Notes: generated by a model from the sequence alone, not told the origin. A stretch of DNA of 64,000 nt from Enchytraeus crypticus (GCA_905160935.1 CAJHZI010000642.1:1387501-1451500); one strand, 5' to 3'; numbered from the stretch's first letter, positions 53,675 through 63,194 are shown. A program made the numbers and translations.

Positions 53675-54198
53675 TTTTCAGCCGAAGATAAACCGGTCTA
53701 TACCGGATCTGGACGAGCAGTATCGAAAGTTTGTGCAGTCTGTAGAGGCTGGTAGGAAACACTCTCAACCCAAGTCAACGAGATGTCAGCCCTTCAACCT
53801 CTCTGACTCTCAGCGTCCCTCCAGTGTCCGCAGTGCAGGCAGCTCAGCTCGTCGTCGTCATCGAGTGACCTACCGAGAGCCTGATGTCACTATCCACTAC
53901 CACACTGCCGAGCCCAGGAGAAGTAGCGGTAGCGGCGTGAAAAAAACCTCGTTGAGTGGTAGCAGCGTGAAGAAAATCACTGTGAACGGTAGCAGCGTGA
54001 AGAAAACCGCTGTGAGTGGTAACACGTGGAGTGGTGGTGTCAATAGAACATCACACGGCGGTAGGAGTGGAGTAGGGAGGAGAGGAGGAAGTAGGTCAGA
54101 CAGTGAGTCACGCAGCAGGTCAAGCAGTAGGACAGGCAGTAGGACAGGCAGTAGACCAGTTAGCAGGACTGTTAGCAGGCCACACAGTGCTATGGCAG
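53675..54198 (+). CDS. FAM161A: FAM161 exon 8: INRSIPD motif, KK octapeptides, SR-rich end
   Basis: SFQPKINRSIPDLDEQYRKF VQSVEAG is the conserved P-IN-SVPDF-LH-KF block of the family. Then come repeats of (G)SSVKK(T/I)(A/T)V(S/N)G at about 53935-54030, and a DSESRSRSSSRTGSRTGSRP tail. Phase 2 in, phase 1 out (GCAG|gtaatt). The second half looks like recent low-complexity growth. Confidence 0.93.
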
Positions 54199-54600
54199 GT
54201 AATTATACTTAATACAGCAATTTATGTCTTCTTCTTTACAGTATATTTGTCAGAATTTAGTTGTGTTAACTATTCTACATATACAAATATAAATAATGTG
54301 ATTACTGTAATAGACTTTAGCTCTAAAATGTATTTCTCTTTTTAATTTTATAAATAGGGAATAGGAATTTTATTAGAATGTTGAGGCAGTAGGACAGGGA
54401 GTAGACCAGTTAGCAGGATTGTTAGCAGGCCACACAGTGCTATGGCAGGTAATTATTACTTAATACAGCAATTTATGTCTTCTGCTTTACAGTATTTGTC
54501 AAAATTTTGTAATGTTAACTATTTGACATCTACAGATATAAACAATGTGGTTACTGTAATAGACTTTAGCTCTAAAATGTATTTCTCTTTTTTAATTTTA
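54134..54600 (+). repeat. Tandem duplication of exon 8 end, donor and intron start (offset 250 bp)
   Basis: 54134-54350 and 54384-54600 are near-identical: GGCAGTAGGACAGG, GTAGACCAGTTAGCAGGA, GCTATGGCAGGTAATTA, ACAGCAATTTATGTCTTC, TTTAGCTCTAAAATGTATTT. The second copy has a GGCAGGTAATTA donor but no clear acceptor in correct phase, so it reads as intronic. Confidence 0.92.
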
Positions 54601-54744
54601 TTCCTGTTACTCCTTTTGCCTTTTTCATGCTTCTTATGCAAATAGGAAATCTTAGAATTCAATGCTGTTGATCGATTGACTGATCTAAGGAGGTACTGAT
54701 AGATCGATAGATGCTTGATCTATTGATTGATTGATTTACCCTAG

Positions 54745-54826
54745 GCACAGGTGTATGGACTCACTCACAGGACAGTCTACCTGCTCGTATGACGAGGGCG
54801 GCTCAGCAGAGAACTCTCTCTAATCA
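54745..54826 (+). CDS. FAM161A: FAM161 exon 9 (short)
   Basis: GTGVWTHSQDSLPARMTRAA then QQRTLSN(Q), phase 1 in, phase 2 out at ATCA|gtacgt. The (TR)A-QQR-L segment leads into the coiled coil of exon 10. A near copy of the donor side lies at 54987-55010. Confidence 0.8.
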
Positions 54827-54895
54827 GTACGTTCTCTCTCTCCTCTCTCTCTCTCTCCTCTCTCTCTCTCTTTCTCTCTCTCTCTCTGTCTCTCC

Positions 54896-54950
<55 letters not shown>

Positions 54951-55015
54951 GTCTCTCCCTCTCTCTGTCTCTCTCTCTCTCTCTCTCAGAGAACTCTCTC
55001 TAATCAGTGCGCTCT

Positions 55016-55047
<32 letters not shown>

Positions 55048-55064
55048 CCTCTCTCGATTCTCTA

Positions 55065-55143
<79 letters not shown>

Positions 55144-55295
55144 CAAGAGACAACGATAACTGATAACCATGAAGAGGAAAAGGACGAAATAACGAAAACT
55201 ACATAAACAGCAACCATAAGAAAGGAAACTCTACTGCATATGCGTATGACATGTGCGTAACTGTACGGAATAAAAATTTAAAAAAATATATACCC

Positions 55296-55341
<46 letters not shown>

Positions 55342-55516
55342 CATTAGATATATAACAAAGACAACGTTTACTAATAATCATGCAAGGGAAAAGAATGAAA
55401 TAATGAAATCTACAAAAACAGCAACCATAAGAAAGGAAACTTAACTGCACATGCGTATAACTTGTGTGTACAGAATAACATTTTTGAAAGGATATACTTC
55501 ATTCTCTTTCTCTCTT

Positions 55517-55559
<43 letters not shown>

Positions 55560-55741
55560 GTATACAGTGTAGTATGTGGTACAAGACATGTAACTGACCA
55601 TTTGTCATCCGATAATGATGGGCGTGTAAAGTGGTCGTTAGAATATTAAACTTCACCTTGTATGTTATGTTACTGTTGGAATATTTAACTTTACTAAAAT
55701 AGTATTATTATTGGAATATTAAATAGTTTTATTGTGCGTAG
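54827..55741 (+). other. FAM161A: FAM161 intron 9, mostly microsatellite
   Basis: CT tracts at 54836-54990 and 55011-55060, TA tract at 55070-55142, CT tracts at 55299-55337 and 55500-55558. The segments 55185-55290 and 55365-55490 are similar copies (CAGCAACCATAAGAAAGGAA, ATGCGTATRACWTGTG), i.e. a duplication of about 190 bp. Confidence 0.85.
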
Positions 55742-55906
55742 GTTGAAGAAGCAGAGGCAGTTAGAGAAGGAGGTTTACGAGGCTCGGTACAGGTCAGAGG
55801 CTGAGAGGAGGGACGATGCTATAAAGAGACTGATTCAGGAGAAAGCTGCTCTCAGTGGCTCGAACACTGGCAGGAGTGACCTCGATAACAGACTTAGACA
55901 AAAACT
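55742..55906 (+). CDS. FAM161A: FAM161 exon 10: coiled coil
   Basis: LKKQRQLEKEVYEARYRSEA, ERRDDAIKRLIQEKAALS, DLDNRLRQK; phase 2 in, phase 2 out. The donor AAAACT|gttagc is weak; it was chosen because CT plus A of the next exon (CTA) restores the frame into EEDRRRMRSY. Immediately after the donor begins an ATC repeat. Confidence 0.8.
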
Positions 55907-55914
55907 GTTAGCAT

Positions 55915-56148
55915 CATTGTATCATCATCATCATTGTATTATCATCTTCTATTATCATCATTATCATGGTATTATCATCTATTATCATCATCGTCATCAT
56001 CATTGTATTATCATCATCTATTATCATCAGTGTATTATCATCATCTATTATCATCAGTGTATTTTCATCATCTATTATCATCAGTGTATTTTCATCATCT
56101 ATTATCATCAGTGTATTTTCATCATCATTGTATTTATCATCATCTGCA
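55915..56148. repeat. (ATC)n microsatellite beside a splice donor
   Basis: TATTATCATCATCTATTATC repeats over 230 bp; gives spurious low-complexity ORFs on both strands. Confidence 0.95.
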
Positions 56149-56606
56149 TCATTTTGTCTAAACGACTACTCTCATGTTCTTTAAATAGACAGATCCCGAG
56201 GTTCAATCTGCTCATCTGCTCGTGTATTGAAGAGCATTGCTTCGATCAACCAGTTGAATCCATCGCATAGTGTTATTTATTAGTGTTAATTATTAGTGGT
56301 ATTTATTATTGTTATCTATTAGTGTTTTTTTACTCTTAATTAATTCTTCTGCTCAAGAATTTTTGGCTTTTGAGGTAGTTTCCTAGTTTTTCATCAGCTC
56401 CTGTTTAGTCTCCCTTTGGGAGTTTTGACGTCACTCGCGCACAAGCATTTAATGCATTTTATCTTTCTATTCTTATTTTGTGACCTAATGAATGACCTGA
56501 GAGTGCTATGTGTCTACAATATATGTATGTACGTGTGTTTGTATGAATGCGTATGTGTATGCTAGTATGTGTATGTACGTGTGTTTGTATGTGTGCAAAT
56601 GTGTAG
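56149..56606 (+). other. FAM161A: FAM161 intron 10, remainder
   Basis: A GGCTTTTGAGGTAGTTTC-like fragment near 56365-56410 may be a reverse piece of the LINE-tail SINE. Otherwise GT-rich sequence before the acceptor. Confidence 0.5.
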
Positions 56607-56706
56607 AGAAGAAGATAGACGGCGCATGCGCAGTTACAAGCAGCAGTTGAACGAGATGAACAAGAGACTACAGAACAGACCTCTGCTCATTGAACAAACC
56701 GCTCAG
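56607..56706 (+). CDS. FAM161A: FAM161 exon 11
   Basis: EEDRRRMRSYKQQLNEMNKR then LQNRPLLIEQTAQ, phase 2 in, phase 0 out at CTCAG|gtctct. (M)--R---RPLL-EQ-(A/S)Q is the family block preceding the NAK motif. Confidence 0.94.
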
Positions 56707-57097
56707 GTCTCTCTCTCATCTAATATCTACATGTATATTATCTTATCTTTAATCTTTAATTTATAGGTATTATCTTAATATCTATGAAATCTTATTAATG
56801 CTACTTCATGCTAATTATCAGAGTTTGGCGACAAGCCAACAAGTATTTATTGTAAATCATTGTCAATTAATTTAGGAGTATATTTTTGCTAATATACTAA
56901 TATAGGTATAGATATTTGCTAATGATAGGGAGGTTATAAAAGGAGGGAACGGTGGGTAAGAGAGTTAGCAGAAGATAAGACTGAGATGCTGAAAATGCTT
57001 TAATTCCTGTAGACGCTGTAGAGGTTAGGCATACTTGTATGTGGAAGAGTTTTAAATCATGTCATTGTTGTTGTTTTTTTTCATTGTTGTTCTTTAT

Positions 57098-57151
57098 TTT
57101 GCGTAACGTTAAATTTGATTAACGCTAAACAGAATGCAGAGAAATGCTGGA
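57098..57151 (+). pseudogene. Decayed partial duplicate of FAM161 exon 12 start
   Basis: TTTTGCGTAACG at 57098-57109 and AACGCTAAACAGAATGCAGA from 57121 repeat the true acceptor and exon start (57270-57306). 24 of 30 bases agree by eye at 57121-57150. Translation NAKQNAEKCW parallels NAKQSAEKRY. A 10-bp interruption and no donor make it non-functional. Confidence 0.75.
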
Positions 57152-57272
57152 TGATGTTTTCATGGTGGTTGTTGTCTTTCTTGGTTGCTGTAACGTCACC
57201 CTAGAAAGAGCGCTAAGAAGCACTGCGTGTTGTTGTCATGGATCATGAAGCGTGTTGTTGTTGTTTTTGCAG

Positions 57273-57484
57273 CGTAACGCTAAACAGAGCGCAGAAAAAC
57301 GCTACATGGAGACTCTGAGTAAGTCAGGTCTGGACATAGAGTATCTGAAGCGTCAGAGTGAGGGGGCGGGGCCTAGTGACGTGGCTCGTGACGTCACGTA
57401 TGACGTTGATGAGCACAACGAGACTTTCAGTGTTGGGGACGACTCTGACCGCGAGGCGGCGTCCAGTCGTCGTAGTGCTGCCAG
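57273..57484 (+). CDS. FAM161A: FAM161 exon 12: NAKQSAEKRYMETL motif
   Basis: RNAKQSAEKRYMETLSKSGL then DIEYLKRQSEGAG is the most conserved end of the FAM161 domain. A polar acidic tail (VGDDSDREAASSRRSAAR) follows; phase 0 in, phase 2 out (CCAG|gtgggt). Confidence 0.95.
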
Positions 57485-58479
57485 GTGGGTAGTTACTGTA
57501 TCCAATCAATCACTCTATTGATTAGATATAGAGCAAGGAGAATATTATCATCATCATCATCATCATCTTCTTCTTCTTCTTCTTCATCGTATTATAGGCC
57601 TATTCAACATCATCACAGAGTATATATTATCAATTAATTGATAAGCGTACATCTAACCTATTGAAATTGAGACGACGATTCTACAGCAATAATTAGTGTT
57701 CACGTTGACTTGATTGATGCATTGGCATGATTCAGTCTGCGTATGTAGACGTACTGATAGTTTTTTAATGTTAACAAGAGGCGATACGATTGTGTAGGTG
57801 AACGAGTCAAACAAAAGCACTATACATCGTCGCGCATGCCCAATTCAATGCGCTTCTATGAACTATTACTAGATGTACAATAAGCTGATTGCAAGATTCT
57901 TTTAATCTTGTGGACGATTATGAACTAACAGTTCTAACATTTCTGACGTGCAATATGTGGAGACCATGGAGAACGTGTAGTGAAGGCTTCAAGTCTCTAA
58001 TCCTTGGAACACACTGATTAGATGGTAAATGAATTATGACGTCACTGATTCTATCGGTAATCAGTCAAGTAGAACCGGTTAGAACTAGTTCGACTCGTAT
58101 CTACATATGAATATTTAAATGTGCATTTTATATTAGTTTACTCGTGTGGTGTCCGGTTTGGTGAAGAGTTTACCTTAGATTGCACCTGTCGTAAAAGCGA
58201 TAGAGCAGTAAGATCCAAACAAACGTCACTACAGACATACTATTGGTGAACGCATAGGCTTCAGAAATTGCTACAAAATTTTCTAAAAACCGACACTAGC
58301 TAAACTGAGATTCAAGGGATGATGATGATGATAACAATAATACAGACATTGCTTTATGGCGAGGAACCGGACGTTAAATTGATTGATAGATTGATTGATT
58401 GATTAATTGACAATAGTTTCTAGTTTCTTATTTTACATCCGTATCCTGAAGTGCATTGTCTAATACTGTGTGCTGTTAG
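57485..58479 (+). other. FAM161A: FAM161 intron 12
   Basis: CAT/CTT repeats (57545-57590), a GAT-family SINE (58140-58345) followed directly by a GACGTTAA SINE tail (58335-58410). 57600-58130 has no recognised feature. Confidence 0.75.
58140..58410 (+). mobile_element. GAT-tail SINE followed by GACGTTAA SINE tail
   Basis: GTGTGGTGTCCGG, ACCTGTCGTAAAAGCGATAG, AGATCCAAACAAACGTC, CTTCAGAAATTGCTACAAAA, GAGATTCAAGGGATGATG, GAT repeat; then ACATTGCTTTATGGCGAGG, AACCGGACGTTAAATTG and ATTGATTGATTGATTAATTG. Confidence 0.7.
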
Positions 58480-58717
58480 GTCAGGACATTCAACCTCGGC
58501 TGGGTCGAGACCTGAGTCTAGGAGATCTAGGTCTGGTTCAAGGTCACCAGGGTCGGGTTCTCCAGGAAGGAGATCTGGGTCAAGGTCACCGCGGTCAAGG
58601 TCAGCGTCACCAGGCGATGAGTCGGGGAGGGGTGGCAGTTATTCGGAGGATTTTGAAGGGGGCGACCTATCCAACCATAGTGACTATAAAGTGTTGTCAG
58701 AGCCTCTGAATGCTTGA
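58480..58717 (+). CDS. FAM161A: FAM161 exon 13: SR-rich C-terminus with stop
   Basis: SGHSTSAGSRPESRRSRSGS, RSPGSGSPGRRSGSRSPRS, then YSEDFEGGDLSNHSDY and end LNA-TGA. YS(E/D)DFE is shared with FAM161A C-termini. Phase 2 in. The serine-arginine stretch is an imperfect repeat of GSRSP. Confidence 0.92.
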
Positions 58718-60237
58718 ATCATGGGTGATTCATATCCTTCGAATTCTTATTGCGAAATCTTATCTGCAAATTCTTATTCAATCAATAAGAATTCGCTCGA
58801 ATTGAATGGCTTGTAGGTAGAAAACTTGCCTTCAAGATATATGAAGTGCCAACCGAACGTTTCCCTTTAGAATGCGCGTAGAATTTTGTAGAGATCAGCT
58901 TAAGCTGTTTGCGAGGAACACATTGGTAGAAAATAAGGTAGTTAAATTTTTCAAATTTTTTATACATCCTCTAGTGTTCGGGCCTGCTCTCCTTCCATTC
59001 AACGTCTCTGTTTACCACCAGAAAGGAAGTGCCAAATATTCCAGCGTTACCGCTTCAAATTTCAAAATTAAACTAATACGATCCTCGAAAACTGCCTAAG
59101 TGCATTTCTATACTATGGAAACGGGTTAATTTAAAGTTGCGGGCTCTTGCTCAATAGTTTCGTAGTTAAAATTCCTGATTTGTTGATTGTTAAGAGGAAT
59201 GCACTAATAAAACATTAACTATTGTTGTTGTTAGAAAATATTTTTCATATTCTAAATTGTGAATCTGTGATACCCACTGACTGCTGAACAATTAATTAAT
59301 TAATTATCTTCTCTGGTTTATTGTTAGCGCTATATTCATGACATGTTGAAATTGTCTGGGTTTTTTTCCTACTCGGGTTAGCAATCATGTAAGACGTCGT
59401 AGGCTATGTTGTTGTAAGAGCTCAATCATAGTTGATACTCTGATCAGTTTAAACGATTAGGCCTATGATATGTCTCCAGTAGCTATATTTATTTATTTAT
59501 AGGATTTAGTATCACATCCTAGCTTTTAAACGTAGTTTTGGTGTAATGTAGTTTCCATTCTGTTGTTGTGTTAGTGTTTTGGCTACAGTTCATTTTTTCG
59601 CAGCATTGATAACGTTGTTGTTCATGCATTTCTATATGAAGAAGTCATTATGGATATGAATGATGAATTCAATATACTGTATAAATGATGAATTCAATAT
59701 ACTGAGCTTTTTGAGAAGTAAAAGCAGTGGCAATATATGCCTCGCCTGTCGTGGAACTCTAGTTGCGTAGTTAAATGATGCTGTAATTTCTGAAATTCTT
59801 TCGAAAAACGAAAGTGACTTAAAATTAACTTTAGCCCCCGTTGTATCAATCATGTATACCTAGAAAACTTGTACAGCGTGGGCTGTGTCAATTTAAATGT
59901 ATTTATTGTAATAGAAAATTTGAAGAGTTTTCTTGATTATACATTTAATGACTCGCATACGGTAGGACAGTAGGCTATTTTTTCACTGAAACTAAATAAG
60001 TTATAGACATGGATATAATGAATAGTTTATAATTATTGCTATCTGGAAATTCTGAACGGGAACACAAATATTAGCTCAGGATCTCACTCTTCTTTGTGAT
60101 GTGAACGTTAAGTCGTCAGATCTCTATGTGCGCATAAACTTTATGTTTTAAGATTTTCACTTCTTTCAAACATGTCTGGATTTTGGTAGAGCTATATTGA
60201 TGGGAGAGTAACGTTAACATTTTAGGGCTGTGTGACC
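58718..60237 (+). other. Presumed FAM161 3-prime UTR and flank
   Basis: No gene recognised. A 24-bp direct repeat (ATGATGAATTCAATATACTG) lies at 59660-59706. Candidate poly(A) signal AATAAA at 59206-59211. Confidence 0.5.
59206..59211 (+). terminator. Candidate poly(A) signal for FAM161
   Basis: AATAAA about 490 bp after the stop codon, chosen by position only. Confidence 0.35.
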
Positions 60238-60352
60238 ATATCAATCAGTAATCAATCAATAAGAATTTACCGTCCGGTTCCTCGCTATAAAGCAATATCA
60301 GGGACGTCTCTTGCAGAAACTACACAAACAGGTGCCAAAGCACCACACGTAT
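60238..60352 (-). mobile_element. SINE-like copy, GACGTTAA-tail family
   Basis: CAATCAGTAATCAATCAATA, ATTTACCGTCCGGTTCCTCG, TATCAGGGACGTCTCTTGCA and GGTGCCAAAGCACCACACG. It directly abuts the next SINE. Confidence 0.7.
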
Positions 60353-60600
60353 AGATGTCTCAATAGCGCAATGGTTAAGGGTGTAGATAACGTCATGAAG
60401 TTTTAAATGACAGACCCAGAGGTGAATCGAACTCTCGTGGGTTCGATTCCCAAACGCGCTGATCTGAGAGTAAAATCTCGGACATTCACTGGACTGGCTA
60501 CACGGAAAATGGACTAAATTGCCTAACGGATATAACATGTGGTATTAAAAGTGATAGATATCAACATAGTTGATCATTTCACTATAATGTGTTATTATTG
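60353..60600 (+). mobile_element. tRNA-derived SINE, best copy with A and B boxes
   Basis: Head: GTCTCAATAGCGCAATGGTT resembles a pol III A box (TAGCGCAATGG); GTGGGTTCGATTCCCAAACG is a clear B box. About 90 bp separate them, longer than in a normal tRNA, so this is not a functional tRNA gene. Body: CTGATCTGAGAGTAAAATCT, CGGACATTCACTGGAC, GCCTAACGG, ending TGATCATTTCACTATAATG. The same body is seen reversed at 43162-43402, 49858-50112 and 62918-63157. ORFs in it are spurious. Confidence 0.85.
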
Positions 60601-61171
60601 TGTCATTGTTTGTGTAGTTCTACTTCGAAATTAGTACATGCTTTTAAGTGTGAACTTATCTTCTTTGTTTATTTATCTTGTCTCATTGAAAGCTTGTGAT
60701 AGAATTAAACTAAAATGAAAGATTCGTGACTCCTATTAATCATGTGCATATCAGAATAGATTGACTAAGGAAATATCTCATCCGTTTTTAAGACAAGAAG
60801 AAATTACTAAAGTGTCAGTGTAGTGCAGTTTTCTATTAGTTATGCTAGACTCGTACATTATATATTAGTTATATATACATTATATATTAGTTATGCTAGA
60901 CTCGTACTCGGACTCAGTGAGTGAGCAAGTTTAGCAATTTATAATCTGTATACAGCCTATTGAAGAATATATTTTTATATAAAACCTAAAAGTTGTTATT
61001 TCAGAGAGGATGGACTCTTAATTCACTTACTTTCGGTAACTCTCGGATCTCCTTGAAGCTACATCGAGCTCAACAATCCTTATAAAACGTTACTTAATTC
61101 TGTTTGATTTCAGACCGTTCTCCAAGGAGACTCATATTGGCCGCAAAGAAATAACGTTCAAACCATTATAG
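60601..61171. other. Intergenic, no recognised feature
   Basis: AT-rich. TATGCTAGACTCGTAC is repeated at about 60840 and 60892 around TATATTAGTTATAT. Confidence 0.45.
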
Positions 61172-61435
61172 AGGGTCCGTGAGAATCAAGCCCTTCCTCT
61201 ATCTCGAGATCTTTCAAATCCTCCATCGAAACGGCTCAAATATCTGCATCCTGTTTGGGAGATGCAGCAGCGGCGTGACCCTTGGGCGTCTATATCTCAG
61301 TGGAGGTTAGAGTGGTCAGGCGCTGAAGTAAGAAACCATCATCTAATTCAGGATCCATCTCAAGCGCTTTCAGGAATGAATAGCCGTAGAGGAAGTTGGT
61401 TCCAACTGAATCTTTTCTGTACGGGTAATGGTTGA
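61172..61435 (+). pseudogene. Non-LTR retrotransposon ORF fragment, C-terminal region
   Basis: One frame open from after a TAG (61169) to TGA (61433-61435), 88 codons: LPLSRDLSNPPSKRLKYLH, PVWEMQQRRDPWASISQWRL, EWSGAEVRNHHLIQDPSQAL, SGMNSRRGSWFQLNLFCTGN. WRLEWSGAEVRNHHLIQDPS parallels the minus-strand fragment at 1-196 (IRWRKLWEKSAVENHDLIPD). Degenerate FRTG (FCTG) and no downstream zinc-binding part: a dead relic. Confidence 0.55.
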
Positions 61436-61444
61436 TGTTTAGAA

Positions 61445-61707
61445 AGCAGGGGCGGATCCAGAAATTTTTTCGGGGAAGGGAGCAGAAAATATTTTCACGA
61501 CCTTTTTTTAATCATGCACCAATTTTGTTAGCTTTTGAATGCCTGAAATGATTGACTATGATCGCCGCCCCTTGGACCCTAACAGACCACTGGTAAACGT
61601 CATTTAAATTCCTTTCATTTAATATATAACACAATTTTGAAATTGACAAAATTGCACTAAGATTTCAGGGGAGCCGTGGCCCTTTCCTCCCTGGATCCGC
61701 TACTAGA
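61445..61707. mobile_element. MITE-like element with GCGGATCCAG inverted ends
   Basis: AGGGGCGGATCCAGAAATTT at the left and CCCTGGATCCGCTACTAG at the right are inverted repeats of about 14-16 bp. The interior (about 230 bp) is non-coding. Flanks show AGAAA-like sequence on both sides but a target duplication is not certain. One-ended relatives at 1350 and 47625. Confidence 0.7.
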
Positions 61708-62684
61708 GAAAATGAGTTCCGCTTTGGTAGGCTATTCGTGATTCATCACATTGTGACTACGGTCAATCTCAAACCAAGAAACATTGACCTATCGTTGAGG
61801 AGTGCCCTCTAACCTGTTTGCCGTGTGGTCTGTCTACTTTAAGTTGCCTTACAAGTGAAGCAGTTACCTGGATTAACGCATTCGCTAAATAAATAAACTT
61901 TAGGAGTTTAAGGGTAAAGCCCTATATGGTCAAAGACTATCATCAGGCGGTCTCAGATTATCTTCAGCAGCATCTTCAAGCTTAGTTAACAGACTTGCTA
62001 ATTAAGCCAGATTGTTACAGTGAAAACGATTGCTGAAGACTCGTCTATTTAAGACAGAAGAGCAATTAGGCCTCAGTTCATGAAACTTAAAATCCAAAAC
62101 AATACCTGGTCTAATATTGCCTCTAGAATCGTTAGCCTACGTATTGCAAATGCTTAATGTTCTTAAACTGAAAGCACAAAATCAGTTGTGAAAATCAAAA
62201 CATTCTTACTCAGAAAGTACACGTGTAAATCATATTTTTTCAGTAAAACTGCTATAATATTGTAGACATTTATGCTCACTGTGAATCACATAGTTAATTA
62301 TAGCTAAACAAAAAGGTTTCATAGATTGTAGCTTCGTGTTAAACAAAATAACTACATGTGCCAAATAAAAATAAATTCGGAATAAAACATAAATGAACTC
62401 AATGAAAGTCTAAGTTTGATTTAAGGTCTCAGCATTGAGAGCCCTATTGCTGCGCCACTTATAAATCCTAGTTATTTTTAATGGTTAGGCGAATTATGAT
62501 AATTCTCTTAAGTCTTAACCATTTTATGAATAGGACTATGTAGAATTTTTGCAATTCTACCTAGCTTTCTGTCATGAATTTAATTAGAACTACGATTAGT
62601 ACAGTCAAAGATATTTAAACAGGTTTTTCTTTATTCAAAGAGTACAGTTCAATGTACTCTTTGTACCTCCTTTCTTTAAACCCT
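61708..62684. other. Intergenic, no recognised feature
   Basis: AT-rich, many stops in all frames. AGAGTACA-GTTCAATGTACTCT at 62640-62662 forms a short palindrome. Confidence 0.45.
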
Positions 62685-62830
62685 TTATCTTTGAACTGAT
62701 TTTCTGGCTTTTGGCATTTACACCGTTTTTTGACCTTTTTTGCTGTTTTTGACCCTTTTTTGCTCGCCGACTTGATTTTGTCGCAATAGTGTTCGATGTT
62801 GTCATTGATGTTGTTGAGTATTCTTACCCA
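62685..62830 (+). repeat. Interspersed repeat, TTTTGTCTCARTAGTG family
   Basis: TTTGAACTGATTTTCTGGC, TTTTGACCTTTTTTGCTG, CTCGCCGACTTGATTTTGTC and GCAATAGTGTTCGATG, TTGTCATTGATG. Same order as at 44075. Confidence 0.7.
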
Positions 62831-62917
62831 GTGAGGTCATGTAAAATACTGATATGGCTCCACAGGCGATGCTGCCCATCCCATTTGTTTACATATTGTA
62901 TTAAACATAAAAAAGTA

Positions 62918-63157
62918 AACACGCATTATAGTGAAATGATCAACTATGGTGATATCTATCACTTTTAATACCACACGTTTAAACCGTTAGGCAATTTAGT
63001 TCATTTTCCGTATAACCGTCCAGTGGATGTCCGAGATTTTACTCTCAGATCAGCGCGGCTGGGATTCGATCCCACGAAGGTTCAATGCACATCACGAGGA
63101 TCTGTCATTTAAAACTTCATGACGTTATCCCTACCGGCCCTACGCTATTGAGACATT
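62918..63157 (-). mobile_element. tRNA-derived SINE copy (AATAGCGCAATGG family)
   Basis: ACACGCATTATAGTGAAATG, CACACGTTTAAACCGTTAGG, CAGTGGATGTCCGAGATTTT, CAGATCAGCGCGGCTGGG, ATTCGATCCCACGAAGG and CTACGCTATTGAGACATTTT. A further short fragment lies at about 63270-63335. Confidence 0.8.
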
Positions 63158-63194
63158 TTAATATACATAGTATATTATTTATTATAATAAGTAA

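Larger units (their letters stand above)
44458..58717 (+). other. FAM161A: Gene span: FAM161-type ciliary/centriolar protein
   Basis: Thirteen exons (44458-45168, 46950-47274, 47784-48206, 49248-49455, 50157-50342, 51025-51169, 52003-52172, 53675-54198, 54745-54826, 55742-55906, 56607-56706, 57273-57484, 58480-58717) join in consistent phase: 3,489 nt, 1,162 aa plus stop. FAM161A is a microtubule-binding protein of the basal body, connecting cilium and centriole inner wall; human loss causes retinitis pigmentosa (established knowledge). The FAM161 domain here runs from about residue 540 to 1035, with motif blocks PFQMTLRE, FKATPPPAHIYVP, KPFQMSKRD, AKPFPEHLF, FQPKINRSIPD and NAKQSAEKRYMETL. 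At about 1,160 aa it is longer than the human protein (around 700 aa), because of serine-rich N- and C-terminal extensions. A versus B paralog is not decided. Confidence 0.9.

Noticed and set aside
55734-56270. 178-aa ORF reading from FAM161 exon 10 into the ATC repeat
   Set aside because: The first 55 codons are the exon; the rest is simple repeat, and splicing to exon 11 restores the conserved family sequence.
60353-60470. Possible tRNA gene
   Set aside because: A and B boxes are present but about 90 bp apart, no acceptor stem pairing, and the same sequence is part of a four-copy SINE family.
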